The notes beneath the pieces were generated by a model that did no database searches, had not been told where the DNA came from, and saw nothing but the letters and a program-made list of their open reading frames with translations. 45,653 nucleotides of DNA from Clostridiales bacterium (GTDB taxonomy: Bacteria > Bacillota > Clostridia > Oscillospirales > CAG-272). The stretch is from positions 20,383-66,035 of the forward strand of contig DPGK01000006.1 of the NCBI GenBank assembly GCA_003523225.1, written 5' to 3'. The first letter of the stretch is position 1; each line of letters begins with the position of its first letter. A program made the position numbers and the translations under genes. Shown one piece after another: positions 7,680-19,049 of the stretch.

Positions 7680-8888
7680 GTGACGCTTAAAATTGGGAAA
7701 GGCACGGTTGTTGATATGATTGAGGGCGGCAGTAACAGCAGCGCACCGCAGGCGGCAGATCGCGGCGTGCGCATACATGCTTACATTCCGTTTCAATACA
7801 CGCTTTTTCCTCTTGGAGCGGTAACGGCGGCGGCAGTTGCCTGCTGTGCTTTCCGTCATGATGCGGTTGCCGGGCTTGCAATGCTTTTGTGCGCCCTGTT
7901 TATCGGATTCTTTGCTCGTGAGCGCATGACAGTGGTCGGGGTCATCGTTCCGGCGTATCTTTCCGTGCTTTTCAGCGGAAAATTTGCGCTTCCCGCCGTT
8001 TATGTCGGAATATGCGTTGCGGTGGGAGTGGGAGCCTTCCTCTTCCGTGTCAACCGCATTGCGTTTGCAGTTTCGGCGCTTCTTGGCGCGGCGGCAGGAG
8101 CGCTTATGCTCGGTCCTGCGGGAGTGCTGCCCGGACTTGCCTTTGTGCCTCCGGCGCTTGTGCTTGCGTATGTTTACCCGCGCTCGACGGTGGGCGAGGC
8201 TGTAGCCTCCACCGCGGCTTCGACCGCGCTGTCGGCGGCAGGCTTCGGCTTGCTTTTTATCCTTTTGTCACCCGAATACGGATTGCCCGACGGTGTCGTA
8301 GGGATGGGTTCGTTTTTTGCCTGGCTCAAGGACTGCCTTATTGAAAGCACACTTTCAAGGTATGCCTCCCTTGGCGTCGATGCAGGCTCCGGCGCGGTCG
8401 AGCAGTATGTTGATTCGATACTGCGTATGCTGCCGGGTCTTGCGGCGGTGGCGGCGGAGGTGCTTGCCTTTTTCTCGGTATCGGTGTGCGGAGCTGTCTT
8501 CCGCGGGCTTGAGATCGAGCCGGAGGAGTTCACGCGCGTGCCTGGCAGATATGTTGTTTCCCCCGTGACCGGCGGACTTTACTTTGCCGCGTCTTTGGCT
8601 TATGTCATTTTTGCCTCCGACTTTGCCGAGGGCGCTCCGGCAGTGGTGTGTGAAAATCTTATGCTGGCTCTGGCGCTTCCGCTTGCGGTTTACGCGGTGT
8701 CAGCGGCAAGGCGCGCCGCAAAAAAGGCGGAGCTTAATTTCCTTGGCACGCTTGTAACGGTCATTGCCGCGGCTGCGGTGCTTTTTGCCGGGTGGCAGGG
8801 GGTTTGCCTTTTTGCCGCCGTGGGCGGTGTGATATGTATAATAATTCCCATCCGCAGGCTGTTTTTCAGCCTGAAAAAGGAGGACTAA
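7680..8888 (+). CDS. YybS/DUF2232-like membrane protein
   Basis: The 402-residue integral membrane protein has about eight to ten hydrophobic segments (for example LFPLGAVTAAAVACC, GLAMLLCALFIGFFA, VVGVIVPAYLSVLFSG, LGTLVTVIAAAAVLFAGW). It is placed exactly as yybS is in other Bacillota, directly before gdpP, rplI and dnaB. The family assignment rests mostly on that gene order plus topology. The GTG at 7680 follows a GAGG; an in-frame ATG at 7716 has no good ribosome site but would remove a poorly structured N-terminus. The stop is four bases before gdpP. Function in the family is unknown; a transport or membrane-organising role near c-di-AMP signalling is inference. Confidence 0.75.
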   Translation: MTLKIGKGTVVDMIEGGSNSSAPQAADRGVRIHAYIPFQYTLFPLGAVTAAAVACCAFRHDAVAGLAMLLCALFIGFFARERMTVVGVIVPAYLSVLFSGKFALPAVYVGICVAVGVGAFLFRVNRIAFAVSALLGAAAGALMLGPAGVLPGLAFVPPALVLAYVYPRSTVGEAVASTAASTALSAAGFGLLFILLSPEYGLPDGVVGMGSFFAWLKDCLIESTLSRYASLGVDAGSGAVEQYVDSILRMLPGLAAVAAEVLAFFSVSVCGAVFRGLEIEPEEFTRVPGRYVVSPVTGGLYFAASLAYVIFASDFAEGAPAVVCENLMLALALPLAVYAVSAARRAAKKAELNFLGTLVTVIAAAAVLFAGWQGVCLFAAVGGVICIIIPIRRLFFSLKKED

Positions 8889-8891
8889 TAA

Positions 8892-10949
8892 ATGTCGAAT
8901 AAAAGGGACAGGATCCCCGAAAATTTGGCGCTGCTTATCTGTGTTGCCGCAGGCGGAGTTTTTCTTGCCGCGCTGGCGATAATAACGGCGTTTACCGAAA
9001 TTCCCGCATTTCCGGCGGCGTTGGTCTTCCTGCTCGTATACTGCGCGGCGGCAGCCGCAGTGTGTCTGCTTATGCGCAGTCCCGCAGTTTTCCGGATGAG
9101 TGAAAAGGAGCGGGCGTCTATCGGCAGTCTTATGACAGATACTCTGCGCGGTATTGAAATGCCCGCCGCGATAACGACGGAGGACGGGAAGATAGTCTGG
9201 TCAAATACAGCCATGCAGCGGGCGGCAGATTCCGGCGAAACGCTTGCCGGGCTGAATCTCGGCTCGTTCTGCGCCGTTCCGGTGTCAGCTCTCATTGCCG
9301 CCGACCCCTCCGAGGGCGTAAGGGCGGAGATAAAGGACTCGCCGTATCTTGTCCGCGCCTATGAGATGAGCACGCAGGATCGCAAATATTACCTGCTGAC
9401 GCTTGACGATCTTTCAAAGATCGAGGCGGCGGAGGCGCGCGCCGACGATGAGCTTTCGGTCGTGGCGTATCTTGCGCTTGACAACCTTGAGGAGCTGGCG
9501 CAGTACGCGCGTGTTTCCTACCGCGAGGCGGCAAACCGTGTGGAGGAGATACTGAAGGCATGGGTCGTCGGTATGGACGGTCTGATGCGCGAATACGACC
9601 GCGACAAATTCCTCGTGGTATTTCCGCAAAAACAGCTTACTTCCGCAATATCCGATAAATTCGGCGTGCTTGACGCCGTAAGAAACGTAAAGACCGGCGA
9701 GGCGGGAATGTCCCTTACCGTTTCGATAGGTATGTCCGCCGCCGGGGAGAGCGTGGCTGAGCGCGAAAAGGAAGCCGCGGCGGCGCTTGAGACCGCGCTT
9801 CAGCGCGGCGGCGATCAGGTCGTGCTGAGAACGCGCAAGGGAACGGAATTTTTCGGCGGGCGCACCAAAAGCTCGCGCGAGCGCACTGCCGTTACCTCCC
9901 GTGTGGTGTCCGACCGACTTGCCACTCTTATCGGCGAGTCGGGAAATGTGCTTATCATGGGGCATAAAAACCCTGATTTTGACTGCATAGGAGCCTGCGT
10001 CGGGCTTGCGCGGCTTGCCTCACGCTATGTCTCCGACGTAAAGATAGTGGTTGACCGCAAGAGCCGCAATTTCACCGTCTGCACCGAGGGGCTGTTTGCC
10101 GACACGTCGCTGGACTTTGACGGGCTGTTCATTGACGCTGCCGACGGGCTTGACATGATCCGCTCCGACACTCTGCTTATCGTTGCCGACGTCAACAATC
10201 TTCAGATATGCGAGTCTCCGGAGATCGCCGCAAATGTCTTCCGGACAGTTATAGTCGACCATCACCGCAAGGCTCAGGAGTTTGTAAACGAGCCGGAGCT
10301 TATATACATCGAGCCGTCTGCGTCCTCCACCTGCGAGCTTGTGGCGGAGATGCTGGAGCTCTCAAGAGCCGGGCAGGAGACGCCTGACGGGGCGGGGCTT
10401 TCACGCCGCGAGGCTGACATCATGCTTGCCGGAATAATGCTTGATACTCTTGACTTCACCCGCTCCACCACCGCGCGCACCTTTGCCGCCGCGCTTTACC
10501 TGCGCGAATGCGGCGCAAGCTCGGAGATCGCCAGGACCTTCTTCTATGAGGATCTTTCAAGCTATATCACCGAATCAAAACTCGGCGCTGAGGTCTGCAT
10601 CTACCGCTCAAGAATAGCAATTGCCGTCGGTCGCGGTTCAGCCGCAGACGCCGACCCGGATGACGCCTCCGCCGTCGCCGAGGCGCGCTCAGTAGATCGC
10701 GTCACAGCCTCCAAGACCGCCGACAAGCTGCTTACCGTTCGCGGAGTGGACGCCGCCTTTGTGCTTATCGAGACGGGAGGAGAGGTCATGATCTCGGCGC
10801 GTTCGGGCGGAAGTATAAATGTTCAGCTCGTGCTTGAGCAGATGGGCGGCGGCGGTCACTTTGACGCCGCGGGCGCTCAGGTGCGCGGCACGGATATCAA
10901 GGACGTGCTTACGCGGCTCAAGACGTGTATTGACGATTATCTTTCCTGA
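8892..10949 (+). CDS. gdpP: GdpP, membrane c-di-AMP phosphodiesterase
   Basis: The 685-residue enzyme hydrolyses cyclic di-AMP to pApA and so controls potassium and osmolyte balance and cell-wall stress. Two membrane helices lie at about residues 13-57, followed by a PAS-like segment, a degenerate GGDEF-type region (about 190-310, lacking the GGDEF motif), then the DHH/DHHA1 module. Metal-binding motifs are visible: GHKNPDFDCIG near 356, VDHH near 455, and GGGGHFDAAG near 653. Length and order match GdpP/YybT. It sits between the yybS-like gene and rplI as in Bacillus. The ktrAB genes at 39.9-42.0 kb encode a type of potassium uptake system that c-di-AMP inhibits in other Bacillota, so the two may be functionally linked here. 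Confidence 0.95.
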   Translation: MSNKRDRIPENLALLICVAAGGVFLAALAIITAFTEIPAFPAALVFLLVYCAAAAAVCLLMRSPAVFRMSEKERASIGSLMTDTLRGIEMPAAITTEDGKIVWSNTAMQRAADSGETLAGLNLGSFCAVPVSALIAADPSEGVRAEIKDSPYLVRAYEMSTQDRKYYLLTLDDLSKIEAAEARADDELSVVAYLALDNLEELAQYARVSYREAANRVEEILKAWVVGMDGLMREYDRDKFLVVFPQKQLTSAISDKFGVLDAVRNVKTGEAGMSLTVSIGMSAAGESVAEREKEAAAALETALQRGGDQVVLRTRKGTEFFGGRTKSSRERTAVTSRVVSDRLATLIGESGNVLIMGHKNPDFDCIGACVGLARLASRYVSDVKIVVDRKSRNFTVCTEGLFADTSLDFDGLFIDAADGLDMIRSDTLLIVADVNNLQICESPEIAANVFRTVIVDHHRKAQEFVNEPELIYIEPSASSTCELVAEMLELSRAGQETPDGAGLSRREADIMLAGIMLDTLDFTRSTTARTFAAALYLRECGASSEIARTFFYEDLSSYITESKLGAEVCIYRSRIAIAVGRGSAADADPDDASAVAEARSVDRVTASKTADKLLTVRGVDAAFVLIETGGEVMISARSGGSINVQLVLEQMGGGGHFDAAGAQVRGTDIKDVLTRLKTCIDDYLS

Positions 10950-10994
10950 CACGGGACACTGAATAACAACGCATTAAGAAAGGAATATAAAACA

Positions 10995-11441
10995 ATGAAG
11001 GTCATACTTACAAAGGACGTAAAGGGACAGGGCAAAAAGGATCAGGTAGTGAACGTTTCGGACGGCTACGCCCGCAACTATCTCATACCGCAGAAGCTCG
11101 CCGTTCCCGCAGACGCTCAGATGCTTAATGAGATCAAAAACCGCGAGGCGGCGGAGAAGCACCGCATCGAGACCGAGCGCGCCGAGGCTAAAAAGACCGC
11201 GCAGGCGCTTGAGGGCGTTCAGGTAAAGATATATGCCTCATCGGGCGCCGACGAAAAGCTGTACGGCGCCGTTACCACGAAGGACATCTGCGAGACGCTG
11301 GAGGCACAGCACGGAATAGTCATCGACCGCCGCAAGCTGATATCGGGCGACCCGATAAAGGCGTACGGCTCATACACGGTGGGCGTTAAGCTCTTTACCG
11401 ACGTTGAAGGAAAAATAAACATTCTTGTCTGCAAAAAATAA
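10995..11441 (+). CDS. rplI: 50S ribosomal protein L9
   Basis: The 148-residue protein has the classic L9 start ([19 protein letters not shown], then [13 protein letters not shown]), a long central helix rich in Ala, Glu and Lys, and a C-terminal rRNA-binding domain ([27 protein letters not shown]). It is full length for the family. The start follows AAGAAAGGAATATAAAACA. It lies 45 bases after gdpP and 24 bases before dnaB, the usual order in Bacillota. Confidence 0.98.
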   Translation: MKVILTKDVKGQGKKDQVVNVSDGYARNYLIPQKLAVPADAQMLNEIKNREAAEKHRIETERAEAKKTAQALEGVQVKIYASSGADEKLYGAVTTKDICETLEAQHGIVIDRRKLISGDPIKAYGSYTVGVKLFTDVEGKINILVCKK

Positions 11442-11465
11442 GACCCGGAGGAGGGCGCAAGCGAT

Positions 11466-12827
11466 ATGAATAACGATATCATCCGTAAAATGCCCTTTTC
11501 GATGATAGCCGAGCAGGCGCTGCTGGGGTCGGTGCTGCTTGACCCCGAGTCTATAAGGAATGTTGCCGATACGTTGTCGGACAGCGACTTTTACGTGGCG
11601 GAGCATCAGCAGATATTCGCCGCAATGCTGAGGCTGTTTTCAACGAGCAACCAGATCGACGTTGTGACGCTTATCGACGATCTGGTGCGCGATGGCGTTT
11701 ACGACAAGTCGGGCGGTGAAAGCTATATCCGCACACTTACCGACAGCGTGCCCTCGGCGCTCAATATCCGCGACTATGCAAAGATAGTCAAGGAAAAAAG
11801 TCTCTTGAGGCGGCTTATCGAGGCGGGTGAGGATATTGCCGAGAGGGCGTATTCCGAGCAGGACGACGTGGGAGATCTGCTTGATTACGCGGGCAACAAA
11901 ATTTATTCGATAGCTCAGGGGCGGGACGACCGCAGCTTTGTCAGCATTGATAAGGTCTTGATGCAGGTTTACGAGCATCTTCACGCGCTTCAGACCGACC
12001 CGGAGGCATCGCAGGGCACAAAGACCGGATTTTCCGACCTTGATGCGGTGCTGGCGGGCATGGGTAACTCCGACCTTATACTTGTCGGCGGACGTCCCGG
12101 CATGGGAAAGACCAGCTTTGCCATGAACATCGCCACCAACGTGGCGCTTAAGACCCATAAAAAGGTCGCCATTTTCTCGCTCGAAATGTCGGCGGAGCAG
12201 CTGGCGACGCGAATGCTTGCCAGCGAGGCGCTGGTCAGCTCGTATTCGCTCAGAACCGGAAATATAAGCGACGACGACTGGACAAAGCTCGCCGGAGCCG
12301 TGGACCGTCTCTGCGGCTGCCGTATACTGATAGATGACACTCCGGGCATAACCGTTACCGGGATGAAAGCCAAGCTGCGGCGCGAGGGAGACGTGGGTCT
12401 GGTGGTCATAGATTATCTTCAGCTTATGCAGGGCGACAGGCACAACGACAACCGTGTGCAGGAGGTCGCCGAAATAACCCGCGGAATGAAGCTGATGGCA
12501 AAGGAAATGAACGTTCCCGTCATCTGCTGCGCCCAGCTTTCCCGCGGACCTGAGGGCAGACAGGTCAAAAAGCCGATGCTTTCCGACCTGCGTGACTCAG
12601 GCTCTATCGAGCAGGACGCGGATACCGTTCTGTTCATCTACCGCGACGATTACTACAAGACCGATAAAGAAGCTGGGCAGGATCAGAACAGCATAGACAT
12701 CGTCGAGTGCATAGTGGCAAAGAACCGTCACGGCTCAACGGGGTCTGTAAAGCTGAGCTGGAGCGGCACGTATACGCTTTTCCGCGGCATCGAGAACAAT
12801 GCCGCCGAGCCTCCGGCGGGTTATTGA
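11466..12827 (+). CDS. dnaB: Replicative DNA helicase DnaB
   Basis: This is the 453-residue hexameric helicase that unwinds DNA at the replication fork (named DnaC in Bacillus). The N-terminal domain starts MPFSMIAEQALLGSVLLDP. The RecA-like C-terminal domain carries Walker A (GGRPGMGKTS), Walker B with VVIDYLQLM, the AEITRGMKLMAKE helix, and LSDLRDSGSIEQDADTV with the downstream arginine-finger region. Length is typical. The start follows GGAGGAGGGCGCAAGCGAT. There is no sign of an intein. Confidence 0.97.
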   Translation: MNNDIIRKMPFSMIAEQALLGSVLLDPESIRNVADTLSDSDFYVAEHQQIFAAMLRLFSTSNQIDVVTLIDDLVRDGVYDKSGGESYIRTLTDSVPSALNIRDYAKIVKEKSLLRRLIEAGEDIAERAYSEQDDVGDLLDYAGNKIYSIAQGRDDRSFVSIDKVLMQVYEHLHALQTDPEASQGTKTGFSDLDAVLAGMGNSDLILVGGRPGMGKTSFAMNIATNVALKTHKKVAIFSLEMSAEQLATRMLASEALVSSYSLRTGNISDDDWTKLAGAVDRLCGCRILIDDTPGITVTGMKAKLRREGDVGLVVIDYLQLMQGDRHNDNRVQEVAEITRGMKLMAKEMNVPVICCAQLSRGPEGRQVKKPMLSDLRDSGSIEQDADTVLFIYRDDYYKTDKEAGQDQNSIDIVECIVAKNRHGSTGSVKLSWSGTYTLFRGIENNAAEPPAGY

Positions 12828-12830
12828 CCG

Positions 12831-14225
12831 ATGTGCCGCATGAATACCGACCGGGTACTGCCGGAAGGCTTTGTCTCACCGTACCGGCTTGCCGGATGTC
12901 AAGACGGGTCGGCGGTACTGCTGGCGCTGTCGGGAGGCTCGGATTCCTCGTCTCTGCTTGATATGCTGGTAAGCTCCGGCTGTCGCGTGGAGTGCGCGCA
13001 TCTCAACCATATGATAAGGGGAGAGACGGCGCTGCGTGACGAGAAGTTCTGCATTTCATTGGGTGAAAGATACGGTGTCCCGGTGCACGTGGGCAGGGTG
13101 GATGTTCCCGCCTCGGCGCGTGAGCGCGGAGAGGGAATTGAGGAAGCGGCGCGGCGCGAGCGTTATGCTTTTCTTGCCGGAGTGATGCGCAAAAGGGGAA
13201 TACGCGTGCTCGTCACCGCACATAACGCCGACGACAACCTTGAAACGCTGTTGCTTCGCCTTGCGCGCGGCTCAGGCGCGCGGGGAATGTGCGGGATACC
13301 TCCCGTGAGGGAGTTTGATGGAGATATGACCGTCGTCCGCCCGATACTCGGCGTGACAAAGGCGGAAATACTTGAATATTGCGCGGCTTACGGCATAGAG
13401 TATGTCAGCGATGAGACAAATGAGGATATTGAATATTCCCGCAACCGTATCAGGGCGCGCGTAGTCCCGGAGCTGCGCAGGATAAATCCAGCGGCGGCGG
13501 AGGCGGCGGCGCGGCTTTCGGCAAGTCTGCGTGAGGATTGCGATTATCTTGATTCTCTTGCCTGCCGGTTCGTTGAGTCGTCCTGCGCCGGGGGCAGAGC
13601 GCCTGCGGCGGAGCTGTTCTCACTGCCGCCGCCGATATCACACCGGGTGCTTGCGCTGCTCTACCGTGACTCGGGAGGTGCGATGCTTGAAGAAAAGCAC
13701 GTGCGTATGCTGCTCGACGCCTGTGGCGTCGGTGACACCTCGGTATCCCTGCCGGGCGGCATCAGCGCAGAAGTACGCGGCGGCTTACTTGCATTCAGCC
13801 GCGTGTGTGAGCCACATCACGAGGAGCTGCCCGAAGGAAATTTTTATCTTTCCGAGGGAGAAAATCCGCTTCCCGGCGGATGCACTGTGATTATTTGCCA
13901 CGATACGGCGGATAATAGTGAAAATACAAATTTAATTTACAAAGTATCTACAAAGACACGACTTAATACTGATAAAATTAAGGGAGCTTTATATGCGCGG
14001 CGGCGGCTGCCGGGAGACAGAATACTTCAGAACGGCATGCACAAGAGCGTAAAAAAGCTGTTCTGTGATAAAAAGATACCTGCCGCGCTGCGCGCCCGCA
14101 TCCCCGTTATCTGCTGTGGGGAGGAGATAATCCTTGTTCCCTTTATCGGAGCGCGGGACGGGGCGGAGGCACGCGGGGACGGTGCGGGAGCGCTCAGTGT
14201 TGCTCTCGTGTTACCCGATGACTGA
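12831..14225 (+). CDS. tilS: tRNA(Ile)-lysidine synthase TilS
   Basis: The 464-residue enzyme uses ATP and lysine to modify C34 of the CAU-anticodon tRNA-Ile so it reads AUA. The PP-loop signature LALSGGSDSSSLLDML is at about residues 31-46, followed by CAHLNHMIRGE and VTAHNADDNLETLLLRLARG, all typical of TilS. The C-terminal part (RRLPGDRI, KKLFCDKKIP) is the substrate-binding domain. The start is only three bases after the dnaB stop; ATG at 12840 is an alternative. tilS-hpt-ftsH is a conserved Bacillota order. A short stretch near 13,910-13,990 is more AT-rich than the rest. Confidence 0.94.
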   Translation: MCRMNTDRVLPEGFVSPYRLAGCQDGSAVLLALSGGSDSSSLLDMLVSSGCRVECAHLNHMIRGETALRDEKFCISLGERYGVPVHVGRVDVPASARERGEGIEEAARRERYAFLAGVMRKRGIRVLVTAHNADDNLETLLLRLARGSGARGMCGIPPVREFDGDMTVVRPILGVTKAEILEYCAAYGIEYVSDETNEDIEYSRNRIRARVVPELRRINPAAAEAAARLSASLREDCDYLDSLACRFVESSCAGGRAPAAELFSLPPPISHRVLALLYRDSGGAMLEEKHVRMLLDACGVGDTSVSLPGGISAEVRGGLLAFSRVCEPHHEELPEGNFYLSEGENPLPGGCTVIICHDTADNSENTNLIYKVSTKTRLNTDKIKGALYARRRLPGDRILQNGMHKSVKKLFCDKKIPAALRARIPVICCGEEIILVPFIGARDGAEARGDGAGALSVALVLPDD

Positions 14226-14271
14226 CTTTTATCAATAATGTGCGCCGCGGTGCGGCGGAATGGAGACTGAA

Positions 14272-14820
14272 GTGAAAAACGACATAGCGTATGTTCTCGT
14301 CAGCGAAAAGCAAATCGACGAGATAACTACCCGCATAGCGGCGGAGATCGACCGCGATTACGCCAACAGCGGCAAAAAGCTGCTGTTGCTCTGCATTCTC
14401 AAGGGCTCGGTGGTCTTCATGGGCGATCTTATGAAGAAGATCCAGCGTCCGGTGGAGATCGACTTCATGAAGGTGTCCTCCTACGGCTCCGGGACAAAGT
14501 CCTCGGGGCGGATAAACATACTTCTTGATATTCACCGCGGGGATCTGTCCGACATTGATATAATCGTGGTGGAGGACATTGTTGACAGCGGGCGCACGCT
14601 CAGCTATCTTGAGGATTATCTCCGTCTCAAGGGTGCAAACAGCGTTCGGTGCTGTACGATGCTTGACAAACCCTCCCGCCGTCAGGTGGATTACACCCCA
14701 AGCTATGTCGGCACTGAAATTCCGGATGTATTTGCCGTCGGATACGGGCTTGATTACGACGAGAAATACCGCACTCTGCCCTTTGTGGGCGTTCTCAAGC
14801 CGGAAGTGTACAGCGGCTGA
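14272..14820 (+). CDS. hpt: Hypoxanthine phosphoribosyltransferase
   Basis: The 182-residue enzyme salvages hypoxanthine (and guanine) to IMP/GMP with PRPP. The PRPP-binding motif [14 protein letters not shown] is clear, and the [13 protein letters not shown] and [16 protein letters not shown] segments are typical. I chose GTG at 14272 over ATG at 14260: GTG has GGAG at good spacing and gives [15 protein letters not shown], matching known HprT N-termini, whereas ATG adds four odd residues and has a poor ribosome site. It lies between tilS and ftsH as in Bacillus. Confidence 0.94.
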   Translation: MKNDIAYVLVSEKQIDEITTRIAAEIDRDYANSGKKLLLLCILKGSVVFMGDLMKKIQRPVEIDFMKVSSYGSGTKSSGRINILLDIHRGDLSDIDIIVVEDIVDSGRTLSYLEDYLRLKGANSVRCCTMLDKPSRRQVDYTPSYVGTEIPDVFAVGYGLDYDEKYRTLPFVGVLKPEVYSG

Positions 14821-14867
14821 AATGCTCACCGCAGAGTAAAAAAACAGAAAGGCAATTTTCTACTGAA

Positions 14868-16901
<2,034 letters not shown>

Positions 16902-16964
16902 TATACTGTACCGCAAAGCGGGTTGCGGCAACTTATGCCCGGCATCAGCGGGTGTGCGACGGGA

Positions 16965-16986
16965 CTGCCGTGCTTTGGCGCGGCAG
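16965..16986 (+). terminator. Possible terminator after ftsH
   Basis: A nine-base stem with one G-T wobble and a TTTG loop lies about 60 bases past the ftsH stop. A short T5 run follows only after some ten GC-rich bases, so it is a weak intrinsic terminator at best. The rest of 16902-17092 contains no recognisable gene or clear promoter. Confidence 0.4.
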
Positions 16987-17092
16987 CCCCGAAACTGTTT
17001 TTGTGCCTTGCGGCGGTGACCCTTGTCAATGACGGCGGATATATCACGGCTTGCGCAAGCTGTTACAACAATAAAAAAGGAGCTTTTACATT

Positions 17093-18967
17093 ATGAAAAC
17101 AGAACACGAAAGCCTTTTTGAACACAATCGATGGGAAAGCGACCGACTGATCCCGGATCATGCCGCGAAGAAAGATTTTGGCGGAATATTTGAGCGGGCA
17201 GTGCGGTTCGTATGCGACACACAGCTGTACGACGGAGAGCTTTACCGCAGGTTTGCGGAGCTGTTCGGAAGCAACAGCGACGACTCAAACCTCGGCTGGC
17301 GGTGCGAATACTGGGGAAAGACGATGCGCGGAGCGTGCTGGGTCTGCGCGTATCTGCAGGATGAGAAGCTGTATTCTCTGCTTGAGGGCAGTGTGCACAG
17401 ACTTCTGAGCTTTCAGGATGAGGACGGCAGGATCTCCACATACAGCCGCGGGTGCGAGTTTTCCGGTTGGGATATGTGGGGGCGAAAGTATGTTCTGCTG
17501 GGGCTTCAGTATTTTTATGAGATATGCCCCGACGCGGAGCTTTGCAGTGAGATACGCCGGGCGATGTGCCGCCAGGCGGATTACATAATCGCTCACGTTG
17601 GTGAGAACGGGATACCGATAAACGAGACCTCCCACTACTGGCTGGGAATAAATGCAATGTCGATACTCGAGCCGTTCGTGCGGCTTTACAATCTCACCGG
17701 GGAGAAAAGGTATCTTGATTTTGCGTCATATATTGTGTCTGTGGGCGAAAAAGAGCCGGTGATGATCTTTGCTCTTGCCGCCGAGGATAGGCTTGACCCG
17801 TACCAGTATCCGGTTACCAAGGCGTATGAGATGATGTCCTGCTTTGAGGGACTTGCGGAATATTACCGTGTTACCGGAGTACCACGCCACCGCGAGGCGG
17901 TGCTGAATTTCGGCAGACGGGTGCTTGAAAGTGACGTGTCCGTCATCGGATGCTGCGGCTGCACGCATGAGCTGTTTGACCACACGGCGGTAACGCAGAC
18001 CGACGACTCTTATGTCGGGATAATGCAGGAGACTTGTGTCAGCGTAACGCTGATGAAGCTGTGCGCGCAGCTTCTGCGGCTTTCCGGTGACGTGCGGTAT
18101 GCCGACGCGATCGAGCGAAGCTTTTTCAACGCTTATCTCGGCGCGTTCAACACTCACCGCAAGGTCACGACGGTACGCGCAAAGGATGATTATCCCGAAA
18201 TGCACGGTGTGCTGCCCTTTGACAGCTATTCACCGCTCCGCGCAGGAGTGCGCGGAAGCAAGGTCGGCGGGCTTATGAGTATGGAGAACGGCTTCTTTTA
18301 CGGCTGCTGCGCCTGTATTGCCTCGGCAGGGGTAGGGCTTATCCCTCGCGTTGAGGCACAACGCGCACATGACGGTATATATCTGAGCTTCTACCTGCCG
18401 GGCAGTACCGGATGCCTTACGCCGGGCGGGCAGAATGCGGTATTTGAGATCTCAGGCGAATATCCAATCGGCGGTAGCGTGAGTGTAAAGCTGAGACTTG
18501 AACGTCCGGAGGAGATGACGCTGGCTTTCAGAATACCAAAGTGGAGCAAAAAGACCGTGATGAGCCTTAACGGCGAGAATATCACTGCCGCTCCCGGTTG
18601 GAAGAGTATCGGACGTTTGTGGCATGACGGCGACACGGTAAGACTGGATCTTGATATGAGCGTTTACCTTATTCAGCCTCCGGATCCGCAGACGCGCGGC
18701 AGATATGCCGCCCTGAGGCGCGGCGCTATAGTGCTTGCCGCCGATGCGCGGCTGGGCTTTGACGAAAAAAAAGCGTTGTGTATTCCTGCGGACGCTGACG
18801 GGCGTGTAAAGGCGCGCAAGGCGGAATGTCCTGAAATTCCCGACTGCAATCTCTGCGTTGAGATCGAAACGGCGAACGGACCAGTGCGGCTTATTGATTA
18901 TTCATCGGCGGGAAAGACCTATGACGACAGCTCCCGCTTTGCCGCATGGCTGCCCATAGGGTCATGA
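17093..18967 (+). CDS. GH127-type glycosidase (beta-L-arabinofuranosidase-like, DUF1680)
   Basis: The 624-residue protein has no signal peptide, so it should act in the cytoplasm on imported oligosaccharides. The N-terminal two-thirds is an alpha/alpha barrel. A Glu-Thr-Cys motif (QETC, Glu313 and Cys315) and a Cys-Cys pair in YGCCAC (Cys405, Cys406) match the zinc-Cys active site of GH127 enzymes, in which one Cys of the pair is the nucleophile. A beta-sandwich domain follows. GH127/GH146 members release L-arabinofuranose; the exact substrate here is open because related families differ. The start follows AAAAAGGAGCTTTTACATT. The gene is convergent with the glucuronate operon, which hints at processing of plant or host glycans bearing uronic acids. 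Confidence 0.82.
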   Translation: MKTEHESLFEHNRWESDRLIPDHAAKKDFGGIFERAVRFVCDTQLYDGELYRRFAELFGSNSDDSNLGWRCEYWGKTMRGACWVCAYLQDEKLYSLLEGSVHRLLSFQDEDGRISTYSRGCEFSGWDMWGRKYVLLGLQYFYEICPDAELCSEIRRAMCRQADYIIAHVGENGIPINETSHYWLGINAMSILEPFVRLYNLTGEKRYLDFASYIVSVGEKEPVMIFALAAEDRLDPYQYPVTKAYEMMSCFEGLAEYYRVTGVPRHREAVLNFGRRVLESDVSVIGCCGCTHELFDHTAVTQTDDSYVGIMQETCVSVTLMKLCAQLLRLSGDVRYADAIERSFFNAYLGAFNTHRKVTTVRAKDDYPEMHGVLPFDSYSPLRAGVRGSKVGGLMSMENGFFYGCCACIASAGVGLIPRVEAQRAHDGIYLSFYLPGSTGCLTPGGQNAVFEISGEYPIGGSVSVKLRLERPEEMTLAFRIPKWSKKTVMSLNGENITAAPGWKSIGRLWHDGDTVRLDLDMSVYLIQPPDPQTRGRYAALRRGAIVLAADARLGFDEKKALCIPADADGRVKARKAECPEIPDCNLCVEIETANGPVRLIDYSSAGKTYDDSSRFAAWLPIGS

Positions 18968-18982
18968 TAGTCAAATAAGATG

Positions 18983-19015
18983 ATCCCGGCAGATGTTGAA
19001 GATGTCTGCCGGGAT
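18983..19015. terminator. Hairpin between convergent genes
   Basis: Eleven-base perfect arms (ATCCCGGCAGA and TCTGCCGGGAT) lie between the stops of the GH127 gene and kdgK. The T-content downstream is modest on both sides. Position and stem strength suggest a shared bidirectional terminator. Confidence 0.7.
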
Positions 19016-19049
19016 GCTTATTGATTATGCAGTTTTATCAGCAGGGCGG

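Noticed and set aside
11640..12443. 267-residue minus-strand ORF opposite dnaB
   Set aside because: Antisense shadow of a clear helicase gene; it lacks a ribosome site and family features.
11466..12827. Intein in dnaB
   Set aside because: The protein has normal length, and Walker A and downstream motifs are continuous.
17160..17408. Alternative frames inside the GH127 gene
   Set aside because: They are shadows; the main frame has a clear ribosome site and all active-site residues.
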